Assembly: GCF_000210295.1 (NCBI RefSeq)
Contig: NC_026744.1
Coordinates: forward strand, 3,782,001-3,846,000
Source of the DNA: Trypanosoma brucei gambiense DAL972
Lineage: Eukaryota > Euglenozoa > Kinetoplastea > Trypanosomatida > Trypanosomatidae
DNA length: 64,000 bases
Reading direction: 5' to 3'
Shown here: one piece after another, positions 11,049-21,214 of the stretch
Position numbering within the stretch: the stretch's first letter is position 1
Layout: each line of letters begins with the position of its first letter
The notes under the pieces: generated by a model
What the model saw: only the letters and a program-made list of their open reading frames with translations
Databases searched by the model: none
What the model was told of the DNA's origin: nothing
Translations under genes and position numbers: made by a program

Positions 11049-12116
11049 ATGGGTGACTGCGACAGGTTGAAGTGCCTTATAGGCGAGTTGGATGGGTACG
11101 CGCAGGTGCTAAGTGAGCGCGTGCAGCAGAAGGAAGCTGAGTTGGGACTACTGCTGGTGCAGGTCGCAACCATGGGTGGAGCAGCCCTTCGAGCAGATGG
11201 AGGGCAAACCTCCCCGGTTGTCCTCCCGGAATGCGATCTGCGCATAGCACCACCGCGTCACGCGCACGATCCTGTTACCTCCACAGTGCAGCGGAAGTTA
11301 TTATCTCCTCTTCCCACTGTAAGGATTTGTGACCCTACAACTTCTCTCGGTCCCGTAAGTGTTACTGAGCCCATTCGCGTGTGCTCCATGTCTTCACCTG
11401 TGGGTACGTTGTCTCCGATAGAGAGGGCTTGTAGCTCCGGTTACTCCTCTTCCGAAGAGAGTACAATCACAATTATTCGTGCACTAGACGATACTGTGAA
11501 ACCCCGTACGGTACGGCACGTGCGGTTCGCTCCGTCCAGATTGAGTAGCTCTCCTCACTGTGCCCGTGTTTCCCCTCCCACGGAGGGAGCTGACCGCGGC
11601 GGTGAGTGTACACGGGGTTCATTTTTTCCTACTCGTTTCACAGTTGCCACACTTGAGAGGCAATATACCGAGTCAGGTGCTTCCACTCAACAATGCGCGG
11701 CGGCGTCAGAGTCTGAGTGCCATCGAGGTGGGGAAATTGCTGCACCTTCCGAGGTTGAGACCGGTGGCGATCCTAATGATATTGATACCGTACATTATGT
11801 TAGGCGACGTGTGACTAGTAACCGACGCCCCTCAACTCGCCTGTCTGCAAGCAATGCCTCAGTGGAGTTGTTAATTTCAAACAACTCAGCGGCAACTTGC
11901 TCTAGTCCCGGCGCGAAAGGTAGAGGTCGACATGCTCAGTGTAATATTCCCCGAAAGAGGTGGCGTAAATCCGAGTCACGCGGGGTGAGTGCGGGTACAA
12001 GTGCCAGTGTAAGTGCCGCACGACCGAGAACTGCGGTTGTCGCGGAGGAGGAGAAAGAGGAGGGAATAGACGCTGGTATTACACTTGCCTGTGGTCCCAC
12101 CCTGTTTTTCGAGTAA
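11049..12116 (+). CDS. Hypothetical protein, N-terminal coiled coil and disordered tail
   Basis: The first ATG is at 11049 (MGDCDRLKCL); upstream codons TTG-TTG-AAT-TGG are in frame but lack ATG. 355 residues. Residues 1-42 form a heptad-like helix (LSERVQQKEAELGLLLVQV). The rest is Ser/Thr/Arg-rich and probably disordered, with many SP and TP dipeptides typical of proline-directed kinase sites. Residues 156-160 (RHVRF) match the RVxF docking motif for protein phosphatase 1. No known family. It may be a regulatory scaffold, but that is inference. Confidence 0.65.
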   Translation: MGDCDRLKCLIGELDGYAQVLSERVQQKEAELGLLLVQVATMGGAALRADGGQTSPVVLPECDLRIAPPRHAHDPVTSTVQRKLLSPLPTVRICDPTTSLGPVSVTEPIRVCSMSSPVGTLSPIERACSSGYSSSEESTITIIRALDDTVKPRTVRHVRFAPSRLSSSPHCARVSPPTEGADRGGECTRGSFFPTRFTVATLERQYTESGASTQQCAAASESECHRGGEIAAPSEVETGGDPNDIDTVHYVRRRVTSNRRPSTRLSASNASVELLISNNSAATCSSPGAKGRGRHAQCNIPRKRWRKSESRGVSAGTSASVSAARPRTAVVAEEEKEEGIDAGITLACGPTLFFE

Positions 12117-12571
12117 TCATCACATACAAAGTTCTTCACATTATTACGGGATGTGCTATTTCATATCCCGTTCCCCACTTGTTCTCTAGCCCTTTTTCCC
12201 TCCTTTTTTAATGTTTTACATTGGTGCTTTATGTAATAGTGCGGTGACCTGTTATTACGGTTGTCGTTATCCTTTAAAAAAAACCTAATCCGCTTTCCTT
12301 CAGTGTGCCCCAATAACGATTCTTTTGCAGTTCAAGGTGACCGTGGCGCTTGGGGTGGGTCGCGTTGCCTTCATGTGTGGATTTCACCGCAGTGGGTAAA
12401 TTTGTCTTTTTCCGTACGTTGTGTGTTCCCACCGCACGCAGTGCCGAGCGAGTGAAGTATTTTTAGGTAGGAGCATACAGACGTTTCGATATTCAGGTGC
12501 GCCCCTTTCTCGGTACGTTGGACCCGAAAGAGTTGTCTGTGTGTTGCTTTTAGTGTGATTTTATTAAAGGG
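12117..12571. other. Intergenic, no gene seen
   Basis: 455 bases with pyrimidine-rich stretches near 12180-12215 and 12395-12435 that fit RNA-processing signals. No coding feature. Confidence 0.55.
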
Positions 12572-13396
12572 ATGTTGACCACCACCGACGTTGGTGGTGT
12601 AGTTCGCCGTATCAACGTGGATTACAAAAAGTTGAAGGCTGCGTACGATCAAAATAATGACAGCCTTTGTCTCAACCTTGTCAACGGCCTGAAAAAACAA
12701 CTGATTCTTCTACCAACGTTCCTCAATCCTGCCGCGGCAAGCGCTACGTGGCTGGAGGAAGTTACCCTTACACGTGAAGTTCTGGAGTACGCTGTGTTGG
12801 TGAGTGCCCGGTTGGAGGACCTCGCCAGTTTTGAGTTGTACTTCAACCAACTAAGTGTGTACTACACTGACATTGATCCCACGAAGTTGGAAGAGTCACC
12901 CTTGTACTCACTGATACTAGGTTTAAACCTTGTTCGTCTGCTAGTGGATGACCGCATTGCACAGTTTCACACGGAATTGGAGAAGGTACCCAACCACATA
13001 TATGCCCCGAATGCCTACGTCCGCTTTGCAGTGCTGCTGGAGCGGTATCTGATGGAAGGGAGTTACAGTAAACTACTCAACTCCCGCGACCAGGCACCGT
13101 CAAAAGAGTATATCCCCATTGTGGGAATGCTGGAGAAAACGGTGCGCCAAGGTGTTGCCGAGTGTATCCCACACTCCTACGCAAAGTTATCATTTGAACG
13201 TGCGCAGAAGATATTGATGGTGGACTCTACAGATGCCGTCCGGGAGATTGGTAAGCAGTATGAGTGGGAACTGGGTAAGGATGGAGCCAGCTTCGTTTTC
13301 ACCCGGAGGGAAGATATCGCAAAAAGGGAGGTTCCGTTTCAAGAAATGCTCGGTCATCACCTTAACTTTGCCGCTGATCTGCAGCGCATTGTGTAG
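12572..13396 (+). CDS. RPN12: 26S proteasome non-ATPase regulatory subunit Rpn12
   Basis: 274 residues, the same size as yeast Rpn12. The body is an alpha-helical repeat (TPR/PCI-like) with a C-terminal winged-helix PCI portion around residues 190-250 (YAKLSFERAQKILMVD... then WELGKDGASFVF). The phrase LARLEDLASFELYFNQL-type repeat and the 'SFERAQKIL' element are characteristic of the Rpn12/PSMD8 family. Rpn12 is a lid subunit of the 19S regulatory particle, needed for the final assembly of the 26S proteasome. The start is the only ATG near the beginning of the frame. I identified it from family memory, not from an alignment. Confidence 0.85.
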   Translation: MLTTTDVGGVVRRINVDYKKLKAAYDQNNDSLCLNLVNGLKKQLILLPTFLNPAAASATWLEEVTLTREVLEYAVLVSARLEDLASFELYFNQLSVYYTDIDPTKLEESPLYSLILGLNLVRLLVDDRIAQFHTELEKVPNHIYAPNAYVRFAVLLERYLMEGSYSKLLNSRDQAPSKEYIPIVGMLEKTVRQGVAECIPHSYAKLSFERAQKILMVDSTDAVREIGKQYEWELGKDGASFVFTRREDIAKREVPFQEMLGHHLNFAADLQRIV

Positions 13397-13636
13397 TCTC
13401 CCGGTGTGTAAATGCGTGAGGTAAGAAGGGAGAGTACCGAGGATGGTGTTAGATAGCAAACTTGGTAAAGTGGACGTACCAGTTCCACTCATTTTTGCGC
13501 ACGAATGAGTGTGTGACACAAATTTTTGGTACCGTGCCCCTTTTTCCCGTTTCTATTATTCTTCTGTTTGTGACAACAGCAGACACGCATTCAAATTAAT
13601 TGTCACTCCTTATTTTTTTTAAAAATTGTACGAGTG

Positions 13637-13699
13637 CTTTGTTTCTGCAATTCTTTTCTGTGTTTGTTTTCGTTTTGTTTGCGAAAAAAAAAAGGTTAG
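13637..13699 (+). promoter_or_regulatory. Polypyrimidine tract and AG acceptor
   Basis: A T/C-rich run followed by an A run and GGTTAG, only 16 bases before the ATG at 13716. A second AG lies directly at the ATG (GCTTAG|ATG). If either is used, the PPR mRNA has an extremely short 5' UTR beyond the spliced leader. Confidence 0.5.
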
Positions 13700-13715
13700 T
13701 ATTCTTTTCGCTTAG

Positions 13716-16184
13716 ATGGTGAGTGCAAAACTTGGGATCAATTTGAAGGGTCCCGCTGAGGTTTTTATCAAGCATCCTGATGGTTCCGAAACTCGGGTTA
13801 TTCGGCGGAAAAAGGGCGTCGTACAGCAACGCAACGATGTAGACTTGCTAAATCGTGATGAAGAACGGGAAATGGTGTATGCTTGCCCTCCGTATACAGC
13901 CAGCTTCAACGCTATGTTGAAGGAGCGGAAGGAAAAGAACAGTCGTGCCCTTGTAAACGCTGTTCTGGAACGGATGCATGCAGAATCTATTCCCCTCAAT
14001 GTTATCACCTACAACTCGCTGTTGGAGCGTGTGGTAGGTGCTTCTGATGATATTGCCTTCGAATTGTATGATGAAATTAGGGAGGACTCTATGTGTGTGA
14101 ATAGCAATGTTCAACCGGACCTCACTACATATCAGTTGCTCTTTCGCGCTTGTGAGCGCAAAAGCCAGTATCATCGTGCGTTTCATCTGTACATGCAAAT
14201 GAGGGAGATGCCACACATTGTTCCAGATACGACCACATATGACACGTTATTAGGTTTTTGTGCTGCGGTAAAAGATGTTCCCCAAGCCCTTTTCTTTATG
14301 GAGGAAATGAAAAAGAACTGCGTAGCTCCAAGCGTCAACACATACAATTGTCTAATGGGAGCACTTCGGGAAAAGGCACCTTACGAGGAAACTTTACGCG
14401 TATACAATGGGATGACAGAGTGGGGTGTTAAGCCAACTGTACGAACATTCAATACAGTAACTGGAGCTGCACTCATTCATGATGACTATGAGATGGCCTT
14501 TCAGTTGTTTGAAGAAATGAAGAAGCAGGGAGTACTCCCAAATGTTGTTTCATACAACACACTACTCTGTTTGGTACGGCAACGACTCGACTACGTAATG
14601 GGGCGCAATGCGTACGCAAGTGTAAAGCGAACAAGAGAGCAACAGGCACATGGTATGAAAGCTATTTCTGAACTGACAACGACGCTTTTTCATGAAATGG
14701 GCTCGATGGTTGTGGAGCCGAACACCTTCACTTTTAACTTAGTAATGGAAATACTCATTGAGTGTGATGATTTTGGTGTTTTCGACATTTATCGCATGAT
14801 GCAGGAACACTACAACAAAAACAATAACAAAACGAGCATTATTGAAGAGAAAATAGAGGCAACACGGATGGGTGTTTCTATCATGATGGCGGAGGCAAGC
14901 CTCAGTTTAGACAGTAACAAGATTCAACCAAGGGAGAGAAATCCAAGTATCGATAGCATTTTGTGTTCTATTGACGTAAACAAGGACACATCAAATGCCG
15001 CAAACCTGGCCGGACTCCCTTCTCTTGACGTGATCATGGGTATGGACAACCGAAAGCGGTCTGCACGGATCACAGCTAACGAAATGCAACCGAACGTAGA
15101 CACTTATCGACTTATTGTCCGCGCATGTTTGCATTTTGGATTTGCGAAGCATTGCCACTACTTTTATAACGCAATGCTCAACGAGGGTCTGGGTCCCGAT
15201 TATAATTTCGCACTACTTATGGAAACTGTTTGTGAAGAGATCCGCGACGTTGAAAAGGCCTTCGCGGTACTTTCCCACGCAAAAATGGCGGGGGTTTATA
15301 TTGACGTTTCACTATTCAACGCATACCTCAGAGTACTAGCTGCTGTTGGAGATGACAAACTGCTTTCAATACTGGGTGAGATGGAACTTGGTATTAACTC
15401 ATTTTGTTCGCAACCGGACGTGGAAACGTACAACATAGTGCTACGGTATCATCTTGGTTTGAAGCACTACGACGCGGTAGTGGAACTCTTTGATTCAATG
15501 TATGACTCGTACAGGCAAGTGAGACCGAATGCAGACACTTATTTGTGGATGTTACAAACACACCGCGCAATGAATGATGTGGAAGCTGCAACGCAATTGC
15601 TCGAGTCCATGCACAAGCGGCAGATTCCAGTTGATATACAACACTATCACGAGTTGATGCGTGTGTACGTTCAGGCGGGCGACGAAAGGTTGTTACAAGT
15701 CTTTCAACAGCTCCAAAATGGCGACGACGGAGAATATCAATACCCAAAGGTAGATGTGATTTGTTTTTCCCTTGTCATGGAATATTACGTTCGACTCAAA
15801 GAGTGGGATAAGCTGGATGCACTTTTTCATAAACTTCTGGGCTACCCGGATATGGAAGCAGATGTTAACTGTTATAACATTATGTTTGACATGTGCCTTC
15901 TCTGCGGTAAGTACGTAGAAGCGAAGTCCCTGTTCAACGAATTGCGCATGAAGTGTGTGAAACCAGATCTAAGAATGTACAACACACTCCTTCACATATT
16001 TGCCGCCGCTGCTGATAGCGCGATGTATGAAGTTTTAGAAACAATGAGGATGAACCATGTAGCTCCAGAGGCTAGCACGTTGTCCATCTTACTGCAATAC
16101 GCCGAGGGAAGACACCTGGTGTCAGATGCTGTGGCACGCAATCTTTTCTGGGACCCAACAACGGATCTAAAGGGTCTTCTTTAG
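13716..16184 (+). CDS. Pentatricopeptide-repeat (PPR) protein, 822 aa
   Basis: A long array of canonical PPR motifs, with at least ten units readable, e.g. NVITYNSLLERVV, TYDTLLGFCAAVKDVPQALFF, NTYNCLMGALREKAPYEETL, RTFNTVTGAALIHDDYEMAF and, near the C-terminus, DVNCYNIMFDMCLLCGKYVEA. The array is interrupted around residues 360-455 by a non-repeat insert. The N-terminus (MVSAKLGINLKGPAEV) is not a textbook presequence, so mitochondrial targeting is likely from the family but not shown. PPR proteins recognise single-stranded RNA base by base. Trypanosome members support mitochondrial RNA stability, editing, polyadenylation or ribosomes; the target here is unknown. Confidence 0.9.
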   Translation: MVSAKLGINLKGPAEVFIKHPDGSETRVIRRKKGVVQQRNDVDLLNRDEEREMVYACPPYTASFNAMLKERKEKNSRALVNAVLERMHAESIPLNVITYNSLLERVVGASDDIAFELYDEIREDSMCVNSNVQPDLTTYQLLFRACERKSQYHRAFHLYMQMREMPHIVPDTTTYDTLLGFCAAVKDVPQALFFMEEMKKNCVAPSVNTYNCLMGALREKAPYEETLRVYNGMTEWGVKPTVRTFNTVTGAALIHDDYEMAFQLFEEMKKQGVLPNVVSYNTLLCLVRQRLDYVMGRNAYASVKRTREQQAHGMKAISELTTTLFHEMGSMVVEPNTFTFNLVMEILIECDDFGVFDIYRMMQEHYNKNNNKTSIIEEKIEATRMGVSIMMAEASLSLDSNKIQPRERNPSIDSILCSIDVNKDTSNAANLAGLPSLDVIMGMDNRKRSARITANEMQPNVDTYRLIVRACLHFGFAKHCHYFYNAMLNEGLGPDYNFALLMETVCEEIRDVEKAFAVLSHAKMAGVYIDVSLFNAYLRVLAAVGDDKLLSILGEMELGINSFCSQPDVETYNIVLRYHLGLKHYDAVVELFDSMYDSYRQVRPNADTYLWMLQTHRAMNDVEAATQLLESMHKRQIPVDIQHYHELMRVYVQAGDERLLQVFQQLQNGDDGEYQYPKVDVICFSLVMEYYVRLKEWDKLDALFHKLLGYPDMEADVNCYNIMFDMCLLCGKYVEAKSLFNELRMKCVKPDLRMYNTLLHIFAAAADSAMYEVLETMRMNHVAPEASTLSILLQYAEGRHLVSDAVARNLFWDPTTDLKGLL

Positions 16185-16736
16185 AGCGGGTAGAACTCAC
16201 CTTTGTACATATACGTATGTGCATGTATCTATATAAGTATGCGTGTTTGTATTTGACACCATTGCGCAACATGACGTTCGTGTATATCCTCTATGTTAAT
16301 GTACAATTTGTATCTTCTTGTCTTAATGACTTACTTACAGTGGAGTTACTTATACACGGAAACACTGTTCGTAATCTGGAGGCTCTGCGCCCTCCGTTCG
16401 CGCTTATATCGGTGGTGTTGCTTTCCTGTTGGATAAAGTGACATTTCGAATTCCTTTTTGTTGCCGAGAGAATATCGTTAGACAATCACTTCGATTTTAT
16501 TGGATCGCATCTTTTTCTTTCCGCATGCCGTCAACCTCGCTTCTCTCTTTCCTGTCATCCCTTTTTTTGTTAACATGTATGTTTGTGTCCGTGTCTAACT
16601 TGTGAGAAGCCTGCGAGGGTGCTCATTTGCCAACCCAAGGTATATCTTTGGGTACCAATTGAAAGTACAACAAAGGAAAGGAAGAAAATTACAACTTCCA
16701 CGTTGACCGCTAGTTGACGTTATACGATTAAACAAA
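16185..16736. other. Intergenic, no gene seen
   Basis: 552 bases. Pyrimidine-rich stretches at about 16495-16570 (TTTCTTTCC..., CTTCTCTCTTTCC) fit a trans-splicing signal. No gene. Confidence 0.55.
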
Positions 16737-19010
16737 ATGACTATTTTGCGGCGTGTGACATCTGCCGGGCGCCGCCGAGAGCAGGCGTCAAAGGCAGTGC
16801 AAACGGAAATGACATATCCACCTGATTGTTCAAATCTTGACAACTATGTTGAGGCGTGCGCGGCTAGCCAGTTCCAAGACTTATGTAGACTACGAAGTAT
16901 GATTGAGGATGCCCTGAAGGAAGTTGCGTGTTCCGTGTATGACGTCAACTCTTTCAAAGATGTCATTTTTAAACTCGACGATCAATTATCGTCGAAGCTA
17001 CCCCTAACAGACCTACTACTACTAACATCGAAACTCTTTCGGCGTACGGCGAACCTTGGTCGCTTTCTTGCTTGTTTCTTTGCCGTTATATTTGCAGAAG
17101 GGCACGCGGACGAACGGTTTCACTTCACTGAGTTGCGATTGCTTCGGCGAGAGTTGCTTGAACTGAAGGGGAAGTACGCTAAAGTAGAGGAGGAGCGTGT
17201 TCGTCTACAACACATGCTGGATGAAGCCGGTGAGGTCGCCATCAACCACAACAGGACGGTGGAGTTGCTTGAGGCACGAAATGCTGTGCTAAAGTTGCAC
17301 TCTTTGGGATTGGAGGATCAAATGGCTTTGCTTTTTTCGCAGATGAACAAAGACATGCAGCGGTATTGCAAGGATGCCTACGATAAGGTTTATAGCGAGT
17401 TTGACCAAGATCAGGCTAACATGTCCAAAGAAGTTTTCCGGCAGTCTATGGACACTCTCAGTGATCAGCTTCGCCATTCTCGGACGCTTATCACCGAAGT
17501 TCGTGACCTTGTCATGAATTGTGCTCAGTCTCCCACTGGAGGGTCTCGCGCGGCCGATCAAAAGATAGCGAAGGAACCAAGCATCCGTTTTAAACTCAAG
17601 CAGGTTGAGGGCAACTTTCAACATATTGTGGCCCGCTTCTCTGCCGTGAAGGACTTTGTCTCCGAGACAACTCACAACCTCATGAGTGCAATGCAGGAAA
17701 GGAAGAATATTCTCTTCCTGGCTCTGCAGCATATTCGTTTGTACGATATACAGAATTCAAAGATGCGTAAGTGCAAAGCCAGTTTGTCAGAGATGAAACG
17801 CCTTGTTAATAACCTTCAAAAGCGTATGCCTTTAACGTTTCCACCTGGAACAGTTGCGATAGTGGATCGCATAGGGCACATATCCACGCAAAAGTGGCAC
17901 GTCGGGTGCACACTCGAAGCAATCCGTGGCCAGCGAAGTGGAGAACCTGTAGACGATCGAGTCATGGCTGGCTCACCTACGCGGGATGACGCCAGTGACC
18001 AAGGGCGGCAGTGCTCCAAGACGCTTGGTGCATCCGAGCCCCAAGTGCAAAGGTCAACTGCTCAGCACCACCTTACGGGGTTACACGGGCTGGATGAGCA
18101 CTCTGACGAGCACCCCACTACTGAAACGCGGAGCATGCCATCGTACGTGAGCAGCAATCACACAACCGCTTTTCAGAGTGTTTACAGTATGATTGACATG
18201 ATTTCTACTCTGGGCACTCAGATAGACGAACTTAACGACAACCTGATGTTTGAGAACGAGGTAAACACCTTCCTCAAAATACTTACTCTCTCAATCCCTA
18301 CCACTCCTCGTGGCACGGATGAGCTGAGCAATGCAATTGATGAGGAAGTCAGATTGGGATTAGCTCTTTTCCCTACGGGTGACATTGGTGGAAAGCATCC
18401 CCAATCTGTTATGGGAGCCTCTGTGGTTCCTAACGCAAGTGACCGTGATGGGGCGCCGGTGCTGGCTGGCACTACCAGTGATAGTAAAACAGAGGCGCTC
18501 CCACATCAAGAAAGGGTGAAGGACGGCTCTGTCACATCCTCAGAAACAGAAAAGCAAGTGGTAAAGGAGGCACAAGAAGGTACCATGGCCGAGTTTGCTT
18601 CAAAACTGGGATTCCTCCGGCACACTTACGAAACTCGCATAGCCGATTTGGAGCGACGCGAGGCAGATTTCCATCGATTCCTTGCTGGGGGTGCTTTTAA
18701 ACTGAAGGAGAAGCACGATGAGTCCAAAGACGCCGGTCGGAAGGGTAGTCCCCAAAACCGCAATGTACGGGGCAGGCAGAGATCTAAGGCTGGTTCCGTT
18801 TCAGAGGAACGCAAGCAACAGGAAGACATGAACCAGTTGGTGCAGGCTCGCTCGGAGTGGCAGCAGTCGAAAGTAGATCTTCAAAACAACAAAAGGTTAC
18901 GGGAAACGGTAATGAAGGAGATAACCAAAATGTCCAATGTGAGCTCAGACACCGGAGAGGTGACAGACTACATTGATAGGAGTGAGAGATCCAACAGCTC
19001 AGCTATGTGA
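16737..19010 (+). CDS. Large coiled-coil protein, 757 aa, unknown
   Basis: Starts at ATG 16737, preceded by an A-rich context. The N-terminal 100 residues look like a small helical domain. Coiled-coil segments follow: roughly residues 135-185 (LRRELLELKGKYAKVEEERV), 280-370, and 610-740 (ETRIADLERREADFHRFL; RSEWQQSKVDLQNNKRL). A polar Ser/Gly-rich linker separates them (about 400-470). There is no motor or enzymatic motif. Proteins of this shape in trypanosomes are often cytoskeletal or flagellar, but nothing in the sequence proves it. Confidence 0.75.
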   Translation: MTILRRVTSAGRRREQASKAVQTEMTYPPDCSNLDNYVEACAASQFQDLCRLRSMIEDALKEVACSVYDVNSFKDVIFKLDDQLSSKLPLTDLLLLTSKLFRRTANLGRFLACFFAVIFAEGHADERFHFTELRLLRRELLELKGKYAKVEEERVRLQHMLDEAGEVAINHNRTVELLEARNAVLKLHSLGLEDQMALLFSQMNKDMQRYCKDAYDKVYSEFDQDQANMSKEVFRQSMDTLSDQLRHSRTLITEVRDLVMNCAQSPTGGSRAADQKIAKEPSIRFKLKQVEGNFQHIVARFSAVKDFVSETTHNLMSAMQERKNILFLALQHIRLYDIQNSKMRKCKASLSEMKRLVNNLQKRMPLTFPPGTVAIVDRIGHISTQKWHVGCTLEAIRGQRSGEPVDDRVMAGSPTRDDASDQGRQCSKTLGASEPQVQRSTAQHHLTGLHGLDEHSDEHPTTETRSMPSYVSSNHTTAFQSVYSMIDMISTLGTQIDELNDNLMFENEVNTFLKILTLSIPTTPRGTDELSNAIDEEVRLGLALFPTGDIGGKHPQSVMGASVVPNASDRDGAPVLAGTTSDSKTEALPHQERVKDGSVTSSETEKQVVKEAQEGTMAEFASKLGFLRHTYETRIADLERREADFHRFLAGGAFKLKEKHDESKDAGRKGSPQNRNVRGRQRSKAGSVSEERKQQEDMNQLVQARSEWQQSKVDLQNNKRLRETVMKEITKMSNVSSDTGEVTDYIDRSERSNSSAM

Positions 19011-19707
19011 CAATCTCTCACTTAGAGTGGTGCGACGGCACGTGGTTCGCCAAATTTCGTTTAACGCGAGGTGTGTATATATGTACGTATAGAGGTAGGA
19101 CCTGGAGGAGGGTTGGCGAAGGCCTAACTTACACATTGTGTGGTCATGCTTTGTTTCCTTCTAATTCTCCTTATTCCCTTTACACTATAACGTAGACATG
19201 TTTCACTGAGGTGGATATGTTGGTAAGGCAAATCCTGCCTCATGTTCCACTGGTGCATTCATTGCTGTCACCGGCGTTTTTGTGCTCTCGTGCAGGTGTG
19301 CTTGTGTTGCGAAACAACTGCTTGGGATCACCCCTATGATGACGTATGTAGAAAATGGGATGGTACGTCGGTGAATATATATGTGTGCCGCTGTGGCATA
19401 CCCATCAACCCTCTCTTCGCACTGACCAAAATTTGCCCTGTGATTTTGTGACTCACAGTCTTTACGCGGCCCTGGTTCCCTGGTCAAAATCAAGTTTATC
19501 TCTCAGTTTTTTTGTTTTATTCCGTGGGACACCTACCTGCACGGGTGTGCACAAGAGCCTTAAGTTTGATCGGGAATTTCCCTTTTTTTAAAAAAAAAAA
19601 GCGATTTTGGGAAGATAGTGAGGTGAAAGAGGCTGAGCAAACTGCACATATATATATATATAAACTAGTCAAACATCAAATTGAAAAAAATATATATATT
19701 ACTTGCT
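19011..19707. other. Intergenic, TA repeats and poly(T)/poly(A) junction
   Basis: 697 bases. It includes a T-run joined to an A-run near 19583-19600 and a (TA)n run at 19647-19662, close to the ArfGAP start. A pyrimidine tract at 19495-19525 is a possible splice signal. No gene. Confidence 0.55.
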
Positions 19708-20631
19708 ATGTCACATACTGCTGAGGATGCCCGTGTATTCCGTGAGATCCTGCAACGTGACGAAGAATGCAAACACTGCTTTGAGTGTGGTGCTTTAAGT
19801 CCACAGTGGTGCGATGTGAATCACGGTGTTTTTGTCTGCCTGGACTGCAGTGGTGTTCACCGCAGCTTGGGGGTCCACCTTTCGTTTGTGCGTAGTCCCA
19901 CCATGGATGGATGGACCAACTGGCGGCCGGAAAAACTTCGCCAGATGCAAATTGGTGGTAACCGGAGAGCCCGCGAATACTTTGAACGAAATGGAGTTCC
20001 CAAGGCACCCATCAGAGAGCGTTACCAATCTCTTGGTGCGCTACGGTACGGTGCCATGTTGGAAGCGGAAGCTCTTGGCCAACCGTTTGATGAGAGCTCG
20101 TGGACACCACCTGAGTGGTACGAGCGCATGGTGCAAAGTGAGCGAAACCGACCGAATGGCGAGGGGATGCCTCCGCAAGCACCTCAACAACATCGACCAA
20201 TCAACGGCATGTGGGGAGAGGGCCATGGCAGTACGGGAAGTGGTGGTGGTAAGGAGTGGTTGGATACTCTCAGCGGTGGGTGGTCCGTATTTTCAAAGAA
20301 GACAAAAGAGATAGCGGAAACGGCCGGCGCTCAAGCGCGATCTCTCATAACAGAAACGAATGTCGAGGGTGTAAAGGGCACGTTGGCGTCAGGTTGGGGC
20401 GCGATCTCGGGGTTTGCTACGCAGATGTCGTCGAAGCTTCTGAATAAAAATCAGGAAGATGATTTGAGCGTTTTGTCGGATATGACCCAACATGTAAAAA
20501 CGGCAGTACAGGATGACAACCAAGGTTTAGTGGGACGAAACATGACCCAAAGCCACTCTGAGGTTGGAAATGCGGCTTTTAAGGGTCAAGCAAACCCTTA
20601 CGATGGGGACTTCCAATCAAAGAAAGACTAA
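19708..20631 (+). CDS. ArfGAP1-like Arf GTPase-activating protein
   Basis: The first ATG of the frame is at 19708 ([10 protein letters not shown]), giving 307 residues. Residues 10-120 are an ArfGAP domain: the zinc finger Cys24-x2-Cys27-x16-Cys44-x2-Cys47 and the catalytic arginine finger Arg52 in HRSLGVH are intact. The enzyme stimulates GTP hydrolysis by Arf on Golgi and vesicle membranes. The region around residues 180-250 contains Trp/Ser/Thr-rich amphipathic segments ([34 protein letters not shown]) that resemble the curvature-sensing ALPS motifs of ArfGAP1. Assignment to the ArfGAP1 subtype rests on those segments and overall size. Confidence 0.88.
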   Translation: MSHTAEDARVFREILQRDEECKHCFECGALSPQWCDVNHGVFVCLDCSGVHRSLGVHLSFVRSPTMDGWTNWRPEKLRQMQIGGNRRAREYFERNGVPKAPIRERYQSLGALRYGAMLEAEALGQPFDESSWTPPEWYERMVQSERNRPNGEGMPPQAPQQHRPINGMWGEGHGSTGSGGGKEWLDTLSGGWSVFSKKTKEIAETAGAQARSLITETNVEGVKGTLASGWGAISGFATQMSSKLLNKNQEDDLSVLSDMTQHVKTAVQDDNQGLVGRNMTQSHSEVGNAAFKGQANPYDGDFQSKKD

Positions 20632-21214
20632 AAATAGGCTGTTACATGGTAGTGTATACGACTATTTGTGAATATATGCCGCCTCTTGTTCAACCCGAGT
20701 GAGCGGAGCATTGGAACAAGGTGTCTTGGTGTCGCTTAAGTCTCTATGTGAGCAAGTTGTGTGTGCGTGTGTGGGGAGGGTTCCAGGTTGGTCTACTGTG
20801 CAAGTCGCACGCAAATTTTTATTCCTGGTTCTAATTTCGCGGCCTGCATAAGGGTAAGTGTCTCTGTTCGTCGAAACTTATATGATTAGCTTTATGTACT
20901 GGGGTATACGAAAAAAAAAAAGCGGTAAAGGGTGTTCCCGGTTAGCTTGAGAGTCTCTCCTTTTAGTCAGAGGAAATAAACCGTACGGTAGAGGAAGTGT
21001 GTACTGTTCGCCTCGTGCTTTTTCAGTTTGTCTCAACTCTGACTTCTCTATACTACGGTTTGATACCTTTGCTTTCGTTTCTATTGGGTAACTTGAACAG
21101 TTCTACATTCTTTTACTTTATTTTTATTTTATTCTTCCAACGCCCCCTTGTAAATCATGGGCACTTCCCCTCTTGGCGTTCTTCTCGCTGTTATAATAGC
21201 GCTTCACGAGCCGA
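20632..21214. other. Intergenic, no gene seen
   Basis: 583 bases. A GT-rich stretch lies near 20758-20775 and an A-run near 20911-20922. A long pyrimidine-rich block (about 21085-21150) precedes the BBS9 start and is the likely trans-splice signal. Confidence 0.55.
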
